Positions 35,101 through 50,100 of a DNA stretch of 64,000 bases are shown here, in pieces. The DNA is from Gnetum montanum. Taxonomy: Eukaryota; Streptophyta; Gnetopsida; Gnetales; Gnetaceae. Position 1 is the first letter of the stretch; each line of letters starts with the position of its first letter. The position numbers and the translations under genes are program-made. The notes below the pieces were generated by a model. The model saw nothing but the letters and a program-made list of their open reading frames with translations, searched no databases and was not told the DNA's origin. The stretch lies in NCBI GenBank assembly GCA_015680685.1, contig MNCI01021041.1:5879-69878 (forward strand), written 5' to 3'.

Positions 35101-38100
35101 CCAGACAACGCCTGTATTATGTCAAAATGTTACAGAAATTCCAATGCTAAACTATTCCTAATTTCTCACAAATATCATTTGCTGTGGTAAGCAAATTCAG
35201 TTCTAAGATTCACAGTTTACACTTTCTCTAGTGACTTCAAAGATGATGTAATATGATATTTTAAATGGAAAAGTGCATGCAACATACCAGGTATGCTTTA
35301 CCATAAAGAAAAACATACACCGTCAACACTGTCAGCTGTAATGTAGAGGAAAGAATCATTTAGAGTTCTACAACTTTTGTCAACAATGAGAAATTAAAAC
35401 ACAGCACATAAAACACTGGAATCTCACCATGGTACAAAAATAATAGCCAACTGTGGTGTGATAGAATGATAACATCCGGAAAAAGTCAAAAAGCTGTCCA
35501 AGTCTGTAGACATCTCTACTCAAAACTTGTTCACCATTCCCCCCAGCAACTTTACCCTCAAACATTGCAATCTGATTTAGGCCAACGTCACGGCCCTTTC
35601 CAACCTGCAAAAAAATGTAAATTAAATCAGAAATAAGTGGCTTTCATCGTACATAAGAAATAAATTGTTGAAACAGAAAGCTCTCAAGGCATGCCTGTAT
35701 GTACTCGTGGTGGGTGATGTTGCCTTGTCGTAATGTTGAATTGAAACCTGGACATTCAAAAACAAGTGCACAACTAAGAAATAGTATTTATGGTATTTTT
35801 TTTGAGAATCATGGTATACAGACCAAGCCTAGCACATTAACAAAACTGTTATTTCTGTAGAAGAGAATATGACTAACTGTATGCTAAACACACGAATGAA
35901 AATGCTGGCAAAAGCAGCTCACGAACCAAACAAGGACAGAATAATGTATATTACATCAGCTGTTATTTAATTTAAGAAATTGTGCTTGCCCATTTTATAG
36001 CACTGTTGTGTGAAATTTGGCAGCATACTGAACAACGAGACAACTTGGCTTGCTTACAGGTAGAATTGCAGCCCAAATTGGGAGGATAAGCATGCTAATG
36101 CTCCTAGGATTCTGGTATAAAAAGGCTCAAGAACAGTTCAGGTTGATATGCTCGTGATCCTCCTCTTTGGAGAGCTGAAGAAAGTATGGTTTTTTACAGA
36201 AGATGGCAGAAAGCAGGTGTTGCTGTGGTTGGCTGGCGCGATAAGGCTGTTTTTTTCCTAATCGCAGAATATTTGTGGCATGTTCATTGTTAGAATCAGG
36301 GGATTGTGAGTGTTATTGGAAAAAAATGATTAAAAATTCCTAGTTTGAAATTTTCAACTTGTATGTCTACAAATACAAGAGGATATCCATTAGAAACCCT
36401 CCAGTTCAACTACTTGAAAACCCATTCGAATCTTGTTGGTTACAAAAAAACTGGCACCAACGAATAAAATGTTCATCTCTATGAAGGCTATCAAACAACT
36501 AAATAATGGGGTTCGTGTATTTACAGTGTTTAGTTAGGGTTTGAAAATTGTATTGATATATTTCCATCTAGGAATTTGTATGGTTCCTAATTATGATGGA
36601 CATTTGGTGTTCTGAATTATGGTTGTTCCTAGAAGCTCCTGTTTTTGGTGACCTCACAACTCTAGATCCAGGATTTAACTGGTGTTCAAAAACGAAACAA
36701 AATGAAAGGACAGGCTAACCAAGTAGCATCAAACTTCTATGACAGCCAATTTCCAATCGTAATTTTACATTTCTTTAAGAGCTATGAAAATTGATTGCAA
36801 CGAATTTTACCACCACTTTGTGAACAAAGAACAGAAATTCACTCTTGATTGAATAACTTTTCAAAGCAATTTCTAAAAGTCTAATCTGCAACTCTCGCAC
36901 TATCTATTTTAAGGGAAGTAACAATTCATCTTCATCATGGTGCATTTATCAAATTTAAATCAGCTCACTGTTAGGTTAGACGAAGGATTTAATGATGCTT
37001 TTCCATGGGGAACTAGGCAACTGTCTACCTACGGGCATAGCCTGAACATATATCTATATATTCTAGCACGCCCCAGGGTTGGTACATGTTTCCGCATACC
37101 CCCTGGGATCAGACCTGCCACTTACAACTTACAAGTGGCATGCCCTAATCAATGAGCTATGTCTCACTCATGAAACATGTTGGCAAGGCTCCAGAATTCT
37201 TAGAATTTCAGGCTACTGAAATGAACAAAATGCATGTCAGAAACATATCTTACCATTCTGCTTAGGTAAAGTTAATTTCTCAGGTGCATTTGGCTAAGCA
37301 AAACTAGAGTGCGATTCTCTTGGTGCCACTGGTCACTAAAATAGTACATGCCACCATATCATATAATTTTATTTTTAAAATTCCAACTTGCTTTATAAAT
37401 GTGGAGCTTAATAGTTAATAGTGGCGAAAATATATTGTAACTGAGCCTTTGCACTCTATGAAAATGTGACATACTTGTTGTAAACTTCATCAATTTAATG
37501 TTACCTGGTAAACATAATGATAGGCAGAGAGCAAGAATTCAATCACTTCATTCAGTGAATGGCAGAAAAACAGTATCACAACCATGTCGTTGTCATCATC
37601 ATTCTAGCCTTGTCCCAAGAAAAATGGGATCTGCTACATGAATTTTTTTTTATCATTCACCTCTATGAAGAGCTAGATCCTTATTTAATTGCAGTTTCTT
37701 CAAATTATCTTCAATTCTTTTTTCCCTATTCTTTTTTTTTTTTCTTTTCTTTTTTGGTCTCCCTTTTGGTGACTTTCCTGGAACAGTGATGTAACAACTT
37801 TTCCTAATAGCCTCATCATTTGACCTTCTTTGCACATACCCAATCCATCTACAACATCATTCATGTAGTTTATTTGAAACAGAAGCCACTCAATGCCTTC
37901 CTTTAATGTCTATATTGTGCAATTTATTTCTTCCCACAACGTTAATCTAAACATTCAATTTTCTGCCACTCATTTGTTATTCATGACTCTTTTATACTGC
38001 CCAACATTCAACACTATATAAGATAGCACACCTGACAACTGTCATGTAAAATTTTCCCATTAGTTTTATTAGGATTCTTTTATCATATAAAATACCACTA

Positions 38101-41100
38101 GCCTGTCCCTATTTCAACCATCTTTCTTCAATCCTATTTCTTATATCTTTATCAATTTCACCATCTGATTGGAGCATTGATCTCAACATTTATTTAGTAT
38201 TTAAAAATTGATAATATAGGTTAATATAGTTTAGAATGGTATGGTGCACTAGTAGCTGCAGGGAAAGAAACATAGATAAAGCCTAGTATATTGAAGAACA
38301 TAGGAACATTTGTTACTGAAAACAAAGACAATATTATTATCAATCCTAGACGATGGGATGCTTTCAACCAAGTAACAATTTTATTTTAGAACATCAATTA
38401 ACTTAATAAGAAATTGATATTTTTACATCTGTTGCAAGACATTGAAACAGCGCAGCCAAGGCTTGGAATTTGAACAATAGCATAACTGTTCTCTCACCTT
38501 ACGAAATCTTTTAAGATTATTGCCATTAAACGCTAGGAAAACTCAATTCCAGTAGATTCAAAAATTATTTATTCCATAATATACACCAGAATTGTGTGTT
38601 TCTGCCCTCATTTTAAAAATATGTGCAGTTCCTTCAACCTTCAGATGCATACATATTTCAGAGCATCGACACCATAATTGAGTGTTTCTGCCCTCATTTA
38701 AAAAATATGTGCAGTTCCTTCAACCTTCAGATGCATACATATTTCAGAGCATCGAAGGTAATTATCTGGACAAATTTCTTGAAAATATCACCATAAAGGA
38801 AAATTTAATGGCAGAAAACAACTGGTACCTGCATATATATCCTCGCTAATATTGATAATACGAGAAGCTTTGCTAATGCCTCCTCTTGTTATGTGAAAGA
38901 TTCTATCAAAAACATCTGGATGACCATAGTGCATGCGTACCCTGCAAAGAATTTTTTATTTATCTCAATATTTTTATGCAATTCAAACAAGATATTAATG
39001 TTTAAAAGACAAATATTTGTTCTTACTTAAGAGATGCCAGAACACGCTGTCCCATGGTCACAAAACTACTTTCTTGATTAGACATAAATGATGCAAGTGA
39101 TGATACACTGCATACAAACGCAAAAATAACTAAATATCAGATACATTGTGCTTACATATTAATACAGTCCACAAACACTAAATCCTATAAAATATTACCT
39201 TCCAGTAAAAACATGTTCTCTTACACCAAGTATGGTAGCAGGCCGCAGCCCATGATCACAATCAAATTCTTCCAGAAGATTGCGCATTTTCAGAGCTTCC
39301 TCAAAATAATTATCCTAATGAATACGGTCAAGATCCAAATTTTTGAATTTGAACACAACAAACATTTTTTCCTTTTGGAACTGAAAAGAGATTATATTAA
39401 TAAAATATGATTTGAAGTACACAAAACAAGACAACAAACATTGGTGTGAAGGATCTGACCATCTCTATGTTTTTACAGATATGCCAAGAAAAAACATTAA
39501 ACAAAACAATACATTTAAAAACAAAGCACCAAAAACAGAAGAAGAAGACAAATTATACATTTAGTGTGGTTTGCAAGTTTATCCTGGTAGAAAAATCAGT
39601 AAAAATTTCCAGGAAGTCAGGTGGAAGAATAGTGTTCCTTGGTGTATATCCTTATAAATCTTTTCTTAAATTTTACTTAGTAAACCTCAATGTTGCCATA
39701 GTAACCTGGCCACTACACAAGCCAGTATTTCCATTCTTGCCACACAAAGAAAGAAAAAAAAATCTGAAAGGAAAAAGGTTAAAAAAGAAACAAACAAAAG
39801 ATATCATATCAGGAACATGGAATCCTATTGAGGTTAGGCGTGAAGCCAAATATATTTGTGTGAAATGCCAAGATTTATTATTCCCAACCATTGACAACAT
39901 TGAAGCTTGCAAAGATGTACACGCTGCTTACTGTTTTCAATCAGAGAAAAGATTTGATTTCTGAGAAGAAGAATAGAACACTGGCTTCTTTCTCAAAAAG
40001 CACCCGCCTGAGGACGGATGGACTGAGGTATGGAGGGGTCAGCTCCCAGAAAAAATCAAAGTGTTTGGGTGGTTAGTTAAACATAGGGCGCTGCCCCTTA
40101 GAGTGGCGTTGCAGGAGTGGGGCATGCACGTGAACACCAGCTGTCCTCTGTGCTGTGTGGAGCCTGAAACACTATATCATTTTATCATTTTATATACAGG
40201 TGTCAGTTTGTCCAGGCTATTTGGCATGCAGCAAACATCGTGCCAATCACAATCATTAATGGGGACTCTGCCGCACTTGCCACATTGTGGGCAATCTGGA
40301 AAACGAGAAACTCCCTGGTTTTCCACGGACAGACACTGCCTTTGCCATCAAGGGTTGCCAGGGCTGGTCACCAGTTGTGGGCAGAAGCAATTGCAGCCAT
40401 GAGACAGAGGCACCTTTTCGAGCCGACATGAACTGAATTTGTGGGAGATGCCGACCTGTGGGCAGTCGTGGAGCAAATGGGTTGGGCCAACATCCTAAAA
40501 CACATCAAGAGAGAACTAGGGCTCTCCACGGCAAACTTTTTCAATAATTGGGTGGGCAAAGACACAATATTGGGGCAGACGGATCAGGGTTAATGTGGAG
40601 GCACTAGCGGAGGTACTGGAAGTTGCTGGAAGTTGCAGCAGAGGGAGAAATCATAGCATCGGTTGCCCGGGCCCAGATGGACGCAGCAGAGTTCTTTAAA
40701 GGAATGATTCCTAGGACGGGTAGTGGGCACATCCACAAATCGGTGTTTGCAGACATGTGGCAGGAAGCTTGGTGGAGCACAAGGTTAAGGCTTTAAAGCT
40801 TGACGGTCTGAGGGAATGGGGCCAGAGGACGCTAGCATGGGCTATACACTTGTACAGCTTTTCTTTTTTGGATTAATACATCTTAAATTTTTTCAAACAA
40901 AAAAAAGCAGGTCACACTGAATTTTATTTTTGTTTGTTACTATTTAATGTATTACTGTTTTCTAATATGCTTCCTTTAGGAGTTGATTCTGGGAACTCCA
41001 ATCCCTAAGATCCCAGCACCATGGGAGGGTCACTGAGTGCTAAACATCAACACACAGTTCTTCAAGTTCAGATAATCCAAACTTGGTCATGGTTTATTGA

Positions 41101-44100
41101 TGAAGCTTATTAAGTTGCAATATATAGAACAAAAGTTTAGAGGATTGCAAAAGCATGGTCTTCTGGGTGATGGCAAATGAGGACAAGAGATATAACTTTG
41201 CCAAACATCCACTTATGTTTTCCATTATTTGCTACTCGGAGATGTCCGACAGGCAGTGATTTTTTTCAGTATATCATATTTCACATCTGCTTCATGCACC
41301 TTGATCCAGGATAAAAACTAGCTTCCAATCTTGCTAAAATAGATGAAGCCGCAAGTACAATCAATTTTGCACACACCAAAGTCATTCATGATTTAAGTTC
41401 TCATTTGACTTGATTGATAAATTAACATGATACTTTTATCCCATGAGATCAACTTCCAACTCCGACGCTGCGGTTACCAACAAAATGTAGCATCGTCAGT
41501 TCAGTTCCAACATGCATTTCAGAGGTTCTGTGTTCCTTCTTCTAAGATCTATATTTAAAAGGCAGCTCCCTGCCTGCCACCATGTATACAACTCTGCTCA
41601 AGGTCCTGAAGATTTCCGTTTTCTTTTACTTGTCATAGAGGATTTCATCAACTAAGTTGAAGTTGCAGAATAGCAGCTTTGCTCAAGCAAAACATCACCT
41701 AGAGTAGTATACTTCACAGTGAAGTCAGAGACAACAAAACCAGGCATTAGTTCATGTTGACTACTGAAAGAATTGGGAGCTTTAGAGCTCAGTAACGATG
41801 TAGCTATTATAAAACATATTGTATGGAGTGACTTCCTATCGTCTTTGTTATGGGCTTTAGTAACCTAGTTGAAACAGCTTACCCCATTTTCTTTATTTTT
41901 CCTGTGCACCTGGCCACACTAAAACTGGGGTTCCTCTTTCGTCAAAAAATAAAAATAAAAATAAAAATAAAAACATGACGGAATATAATGCATGGTTATG
42001 GTTCCTACCTGATTCATGTCAATCGTTTGAACAGCATTTCCACGTGTGAAAATTATAGCATGGTTTTGGTTTTCTGGCTTTCCCTCTCCTAGCTTTGGAT
42101 CTCCTGGAAGCTTGATTGAATATATTTCCTGCAAATAGTAGTACGATATATGTATTAAGTATGTACAGAATATTGTTGAATGCATGATTAACACAATTTT
42201 AGGGACTCTACAGCCAGGTTCAGGTTTCCTGTTGATATAAAAGTGCACTGTAAAGACAACTTTCTCAAAACCTAACTCGATGAGCAAACACCATAGAACA
42301 CCCATTACCTTGTCTTTTCCATGCACATCGGCTTTTACAAGTTTAGAATAGAACTCCTTGTGGACTTTACCATCCTTCAGGGTTTCAACAACATCAATAA
42401 ATGCAACCCTCAATGCCTCATTTCTGTGGAAGCAAGAGAAAGCAGTTGCTTGTTAACTGAAAAGAACCTCTATTGTCCGATGTATGCCTTTTCGAGAATA
42501 AAAATAATTGGACTTCACAACAATTGCTAAGCATAATTACCTTTGCATTAACAATGCAATGTCAGCAGCCTCTGGTTTCTTATCTTGTTTCTGTTTCCCA
42601 TATATCTGACAAGTGATAACGTAAGTAAATTTTAAATCTGCTTGTGCACGTGCATCTCGTGACAACTCATAATCTTCTATACTTTGAATATCAGATCGGG
42701 CCAAACCATTTTCAATATCTGAGTAGAATAAATGATAAGAACAAGAATGTCAAACAACTACATGGTTTTGGTCACAACAATAACAACGAAATAGAATTAA
42801 TTCAGTACCATTATTTTGTACTCTTTCGATATAGCTTTGCAGAACCAGTGCCTTTCTATAGTACATCATACCCCGAACTGTAAAGTTTCAGTAAGCAGAT
42901 TATCACATGTAAATAATGATAGTCAAGTCAAAGAATTGATCAAACAAAACATCAATAAGAAAACGCCTCATAATACGATGCCCAACCTTTCTAAAAAATA
43001 AAGAAATAAAGAAAATGAAAATGACTCATTATTCACCAGTTCTAGCCAACGTTTGGCCTCTATAAGATGCCCAGAGCCTCAATTCCAGTAGATCAGTTGG
43101 ATTTTCTTGTAACTCTGACTCACGTGTGAGGTCATCACGACCGATGCGCTCAAGGAAGTTCTTCCACTCATCTGGCATTAGCAGATTGTTAATATTATCA
43201 AGAAAGACAGAGGGAAGCTAAACTTAATCAAACTTGATACTTGGTAATACTGTTTTATATTGCCTACTAAAAAGGGATAATCCTCGATTTTAAGAATGTA
43301 TAATTCGAAGTCCATAGTATGTTTAAAGTTGCAAGAATGTCACCTGATTCACAGTTTTAAATTCAGCATTATTAGATTTACAGACTTGCAATAAAAATTC
43401 AGATTGCATTAGAAAGCAAGATTAAACGGCACATCTTTAAAAAATCACGAAGCTTCAAGTTTCAAAATTTCTACAAATTTCGATATAGTCAGAATAATCT
43501 ATTCATCAATTACATTTTAGATCAGCTATTGTATGTTTTAGCAGGCATGAATGTTTACTGTTGTACTATGGTACAACTGCATGACTGCATCATTGTTTAA
43601 ACCAGAGTCGGTCAAGTAGTAAAAACAAGACACCAATGTCCTTTCAAAGAACAATATTTAAAACTAATATGCATGAAAGTATTATATTCTTATAAATGCC
43701 CAGATAAAATTGCCTATCACAAGAAATGCAAGAACAGTACTTCAACATCAGAATTACAAAATTAACTAAAGCCACACAATAAAATAAATCATCTCATCAA
43801 AAAAAATCTATAAAATAGAAAACATTACGGTTTTCGTTTGCAAACGGATACCTGGAAAGATCTTCTGCAGATAGAATAGAGTAGAAATTCCATCTTCATT
43901 TTCTCTGTTCAACTCATTCATACTATACATAACAATCTCGCTGTAGTATGGCGTAAATACACTGCAGTTTTTGCAGAATCTTTTAATGAAAACTTTGAGG
44001 AGAAAAACAGACAAAGGTAGACTCCAACTAAATGTATTAGTCTATTTTTCATTAACATCAAGAAATAATATCAACAAAAAAAAATCATATAGAAGAGCTC

Positions 44101-47100
44101 AGAGATATTACCTAAATGAAAGCATTTCCCTAACAAGCCTGGATGAAGGCATTTTCATAAACAAGGAATTAGTAAAGAACTCTAATCTGCGTCTTGCTTC
44201 AAGGTTCTTTGGGATGTTTGCAGCAGATTCTTTGACTGTGAGCATAAGATGAAGTCTCTTAATCTGTTGCTTCTACGTTGAACAAGAAGATAAAACACTT
44301 TAGAAGTTTGACTTCAATAATTTCAAGTGTCATTGTATATTCACCTAACAGCTGTAAGCTTTTCATGTGAAAGACCATGCTAAGGAAAGTAGAATTTATC
44401 AAAAATAAAAATAAAAATACTAAACATTACCAGTTCTGAGTCTTTTGGCCATTCAATTTTTGAAAACAAGCGCCCTTCGATTCTTGCTTTTGCAAGATTT
44501 CGCCAAGTATCATAATGCTCTCTGCACATAACAGATCTTTCTGTAAAAAAAGTTAACTAATCGAACAACGAGCTAACATCTATTTTAGAAGGTAGAATGA
44601 AAAAGTTGCAACCGTACCTTATATTGTAAGACAAAATATCATGTGTTACCACATCATAAAGATCTTGTAAAGCTTGTACAGCACCTTTCACTGTATCAGC
44701 TGTCTCCTCACGTACCTGCAAACAAACTAATATTCAATTTTGTTGGACGATACATATCTTGCATTTTGTTTTTCTGCAACGTGTTTCAAAACATGCTAGA
44801 TTTATCATCAATTGTAATTGGCTTTGTAAGGATTTACAAAGAACAATAGCATCAAAGTCAATGATTAGTTGGGAGATGGGCTGAGGGTTTTGAAGGGTAC
44901 TTTAATTGGGAAGTTTGCTTCTGCTGGTGCACATCCTCACGTGGGGCAGGTTAAGCATTGGGTGGCTACATCTCTTGGTCAACTCACATGGTAAGGCTGG
45001 GGGTCTTACTATTCTGACTAAATTCAAGGCCTAACATATTTACAGTTCAGACTGGAGCCAAACTATCTTTGTCCCAAGGATGGACCTTTGGGTAACCAAT
45101 TTTTATGGCCCATAGAAATTTGAAAATCGGCTTCAACAAAACTATAGGGTGTGGAAGTGGTTCAGGATAAGAACTGTTGGACTATTGCGGATGATTTCAA
45201 TCAGCGGTTGCACTGTAGGGAGAAGTCAACTGATGAGGAGTCTACCCCTTGGAGCTGGGGAATTTTCCCAAGTTCTGGCAGATTTCCAGCTTGTTCATTT
45301 GGACATTCAAAGGTGCAAATTCCCTTGGAGCAACAGATGAAAAGGTGCTGGTAGAGTTCTTTCAAGAATTGACAGGGACTTGCACCATAGAGCCTCTGAC
45401 CAGAGATCCTTCCATCTCTCTCTTAATCAGTGAAAGGGGAAATTCACCCCCTTCAGATTCGAGTGATCGTGGCTTTAGAAATCTTGGCTGAAAAAAAACG
45501 ATTCTTAAGGCCTGGGAAGGGTATCCTGCTGCCTCTAACCTGAGAAATTTTTTAATAATGCTCTCTACTGGTCAAGCACTGCATAAAGACAAACCCAAGT
45601 ATGACAAATAGTCTTTTCTCCAACACATAAACCAAGTGTCTCCAATTAAAGCATGAATGTTTCACACCCCGCTGCAAGTGCATAGCTGCCGACTTAAAAC
45701 CCAACACATAAACCAGGTGTATAGGATGGATGAGTTTATGCTTCACACCCCGCAGCTAAAAACCCATAAACCAACAATTACAAAGCCACAATTTATTTGC
45801 GCTTAACACATTATTTGCCAGACCACAACATAACCAAAACAGCATGAATTACAATGGGGGATGCCCCTACAACAAATTACATGCTAAATCATGTTGCTAG
45901 AATAAAATGACATCGATAATTACAATTTTTTTATGCAAAGGCAAAGATCTATGATTTCAAAAACACAAATATAAAAAAGGAAGTACTTAAACTGGATTAA
46001 TACATTCAAATCAGACAAAAATCAGAAATTTCCAAGCTTTCGTATACAATGAAACATAATGTATATAAAAGGTAAACAAAACGAAAAAAGTTGAAGCCAA
46101 CTCCAAGAGACACCATATATTGCTTTGAACTGTATATCTATAAATCAACTTAAATAAACAGCTAGCTCTAAAATCAACTGTGAAACCCAATCACCAGTGC
46201 CTTCATCAAGTGACCAACCAAAAAAGGAAAACATAAAAGACCAAAACCTTGTTCTCATAAAAATTGTAATGTAGCCCTTAGAACAAAGACTGACAGGCTT
46301 GGTCTTCCCAATTTTGGGATCAGCCCTTAGAACAAAGACTGATAGGCTTCGTCTTCCCAATTTTGGGATCAGCCCTTAGAACAAAGACTGATAGGCTTGG
46401 TCTTCCCAATTTTGGGATCAGCTTGTTACGAGGTTCTCTAATAGGCCTATCCAGGTTTTCAAGTCATGTTTACCATCAATTAAAGCTTTTCCCCAATGGT
46501 CTAATGAAAACCCTAGATGGTTTGGTGATGTGCTAAAAGAACTAGAGATTGCTCCTATTAGAATAGGCCCCTCCCTTAAAGTTAAGGGGAACCAACAAAG
46601 ACGTAGACCAAAACATACTTGGCTTGCTTGCATAAAGAAAGACATCTATAATTTGGGTATCGATACTTATTTGGCTCTTAATAGAAATGAATGGCATAAA
46701 AGAACTCATATAGCCAATCCCATGTAGTTGGGATAAGGCTAGGAGAAGGAGGAATTGTGAAAACCCTAGAGTCGCAAATCTAATTGCATGTTAGAAAAAC
46801 ACATTAAAACCGTAGTTGGTCAATTGTATGTGCAACATACTAGTTTTGAATCTAGTTGCCTCTTCCAATATGAAACAATACTAGTTTCAACTCTTCTCTA
46901 GATCCATCTATAGACCTCTTAGATACTTTTGTATTTAAATAACTTTGTCAATTTATCTACATAACTATAACACAGAGTGCACTGCAATTTCAATCTCATC
47001 ATCATGGTGCCTTGATCTCCTGTATTTAGGTTGCCTATTAAGGTTGATGATGGATTTAATGATGATTTACTATGGCCAGCTAGATACCTGACACCATAGC

Positions 47101-50100
47101 CTGAATGTACATTTTTACCATGAGCCTAGGTTGGCACTGCAATTTTCATTTGTTATTCCGAGGAACATTATATCACTTTGACTGTCACACACTATCTCAG
47201 TAGCTTGTACATTAGGTAAACAGTAATGGTAAGGCTATTAAATGTGTGTTTCTTCAAAGAATTCAATTCAAGATAATATATGTAACATATCGATCCTATG
47301 ATTTTGCCTTCCTTGTATGTTTATTCATATGCATACCACATGACCGACTCAGACATCTGCTACAAACTCTTAAAACATTGTAATATCAATTATACAACAA
47401 AATCATGATCTAACGGAATTTTAGCAATCCCAACAATTGCATAATATAATGATCATCATTTACCAGCAATCCTGTCAAACCAATGATTCTTGACAGCACA
47501 AGAGAGATTTTACCAAGCTGAAAATCTTGTGGAAGAGTAACTTTCTCAATACTTGCCCTTATGTCATCAAATACTCTGTTCACCCTGAAAATTTAACAAA
47601 ATTAGATAAAACCATTATCTTGGAGGAAATCATATTATTTAAAAAATTTGAATTCTAAAAATAGAAACCAGTCGAACATTAAAAAATCATTTCACAAACT
47701 CAAAAATTCGTCTTTCAACCTCTCATAGAACACGAATCTTGATACAATCCCAAAAACATTTAAGACAAAGTTAAACACTGATACCATTGTAATATCGTAC
47801 CATAATTTACCCTCCTCGTCAAGAATTTCTTTCAATATATTTTCCACACTACTATAGCATTCCGACACAGCATACTTCATATATTCATCTTTTGAAACCT
47901 TTTCCCAAATTGAAGACTGGGAATCATTTTCTGCTGCCAATTCCTGTGCCAAAAAAATCTGTCCATGCTAATAACGTGTTAAATAAGCTTTACTGTGACA
48001 AATATATTTAAATTTAATAACAAAGGTTCTCAACGGCACCTTGCTGACAAGAAGAAACAGTGGCCACTGCACAAATGTAAGTCTTCCAGAATTACTTGGA
48101 ATGCAAAGTAATTCCTTCTCACTACATTCACATAAATAAATGTATTAAGCGAGCTTGTGCTAATTATATCATTTTGGAGGAACTGACAAAGACTTGAACT
48201 CACCGATTAGTAATATAGTCCTCCTCACGAAGGCACTTGATAATTTCATTCCAAAATGGAGAAAATCTAGAAACATAATTCCTTTTTTGTAGGTCATCAT
48301 TCACCTTCATCAAGTTCAACACAAGAAAATTTAAAACCCATACTATCCATGCTGCATGAATGATATACAGTAACTGATATTTTAAATTTAAAGGTTTAAT
48401 TAAATTTGAATGGATTTAATTATTTAAAATCAGGGTTCATTAATGAATATTTTTCTTCAAATAGTACCTGACCATGTGGTACAATGGCCCCATCTCTGCC
48501 ACAAAAAGTTTGCACAGTCAGCACATGATACATAAAACTATTCAACTACAGAAAATCCTTACATAAGAAAAGACGCATAACAAGACCAAATTGACATATG
48601 GAATGATGGAAGGTCATTACCCCTTCATTTTTGCCACTTGCAGACTTTTAACAAATGCTTCCGGAAAGGTAGCAAACCGTTTATGAAGAGCTGCAATGGA
48701 TTGTATCTGTGAGCATCAAAATGACATTTCAGATCAATGTGTGACCAGTTGGAAAGTTCACGAATAACAAAAGCCTAAAAATCATTGTTAACATTCTACA
48801 AAACGTTTCTCTTCTTTTTTTTCTCTTTTTTTTTTAACTTTTTGGCAACACGACATAAGAAAAAACGTATATATTAATTCCTCCCATTCCTCATCAACTA
48901 ATATATGTCTGAAGCCATCAAAAAGAAATTAGACAAGAATAACATCGCAACAACAACAAAAAAAACTTACCTCTCCAAGTCTTTCTTTTGCTCCTATCAG
49001 AGCCCCTACAATGGCAGATAAAACGGTGTACCAGATATAAAAATCAAGAATATATACCTGAACATGATCCAAACAATTTGTCAAATAGGTCTCTATTCCA
49101 TTGGTTCAAAAGAGTCAAGAAAAGAACAATTAACAATTTTTTTCTTGAACTAAAGGGTTGCATTTTTAATGTTGATAATTAAGTCATTGATGACATTCAA
49201 ACATTCAATTATTGTTAGAATCTAAAACTGGAAACTCACCGCAAAAACAGGAGCCCAAAGACTAGCTATGGTTAAAGCATTATGATTATCTGCAATCAAA
49301 AGGAGATCAACAGGATTTACCTGGGGTTAGAAACTGAAGAGGTTCAACAAGAACACTACTCATGAAAGAACAAACTCAAATACAGAAGAAGAAGCACGTT
49401 CAATATGTATTAAATCATTTTGTGAAAATGTTCAATATGTATTAAAACATTTCAGGAATGATTGTGGCAGTACCCATAATCTTTAATTATGACATAAATC
49501 CTGATTATACATATTTTGTAATAATACAACATACAGTCCAGGACAGCACCAAATTGAAATCATTTTAGAAGTTTCATGAATCATTATTAGTGGATATCTA
49601 CAATTTGAGAATAAATCTAGATCACTGCAGCACACAAATGCCACAGTAGCAACAACTTGTGGAGTCAAGTATTAGCCAGGAACAAAGAATTAGAAAGTCC
49701 TAAATAAGATGGACATCATAAAGAGTTCTCTATATCAAAAAGTTGTAAACAATACAGACATAATAAAACTCCTAAATTATTGGCTGTGGAAGAAAAAGGA
49801 TTTCTGGAATTAAGATTGCAGACTGAACTTTCAAAGAGTAAATCCATTAAGAAGAAATACATGTAAAATAAATCAAACATTGAAGAATGCAGAGTAAAGG
49901 CCAACCTGAAACTTAAAGGATTGCTTGAGGTCAACGTGACACCATCAAGCATTGGTGGCGTTTTGAACCGTATAGATGTTGAGTATGCAATTCAAGAATC
50001 ACAAGGTCACTCTGGTGGGATGTGGATTGTCTGATCTTTCAAAATCAACATCTGATTATTCTGGAGATAGATAGCAGTTGGGTTCTAGTTAACATGCATG

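Noticed and set aside
37090-37185. tRNA gene
   Set aside because: The tRNA-like boxes are imperfect, the acceptor stem does not pair and a SINE body follows.
39446-39964. 172-codon plus-strand open frame upstream of the L1 relic
   Set aside because: Lys-rich translation of intron DNA with no L1 motif; the L1 similarity begins only near 39,985.
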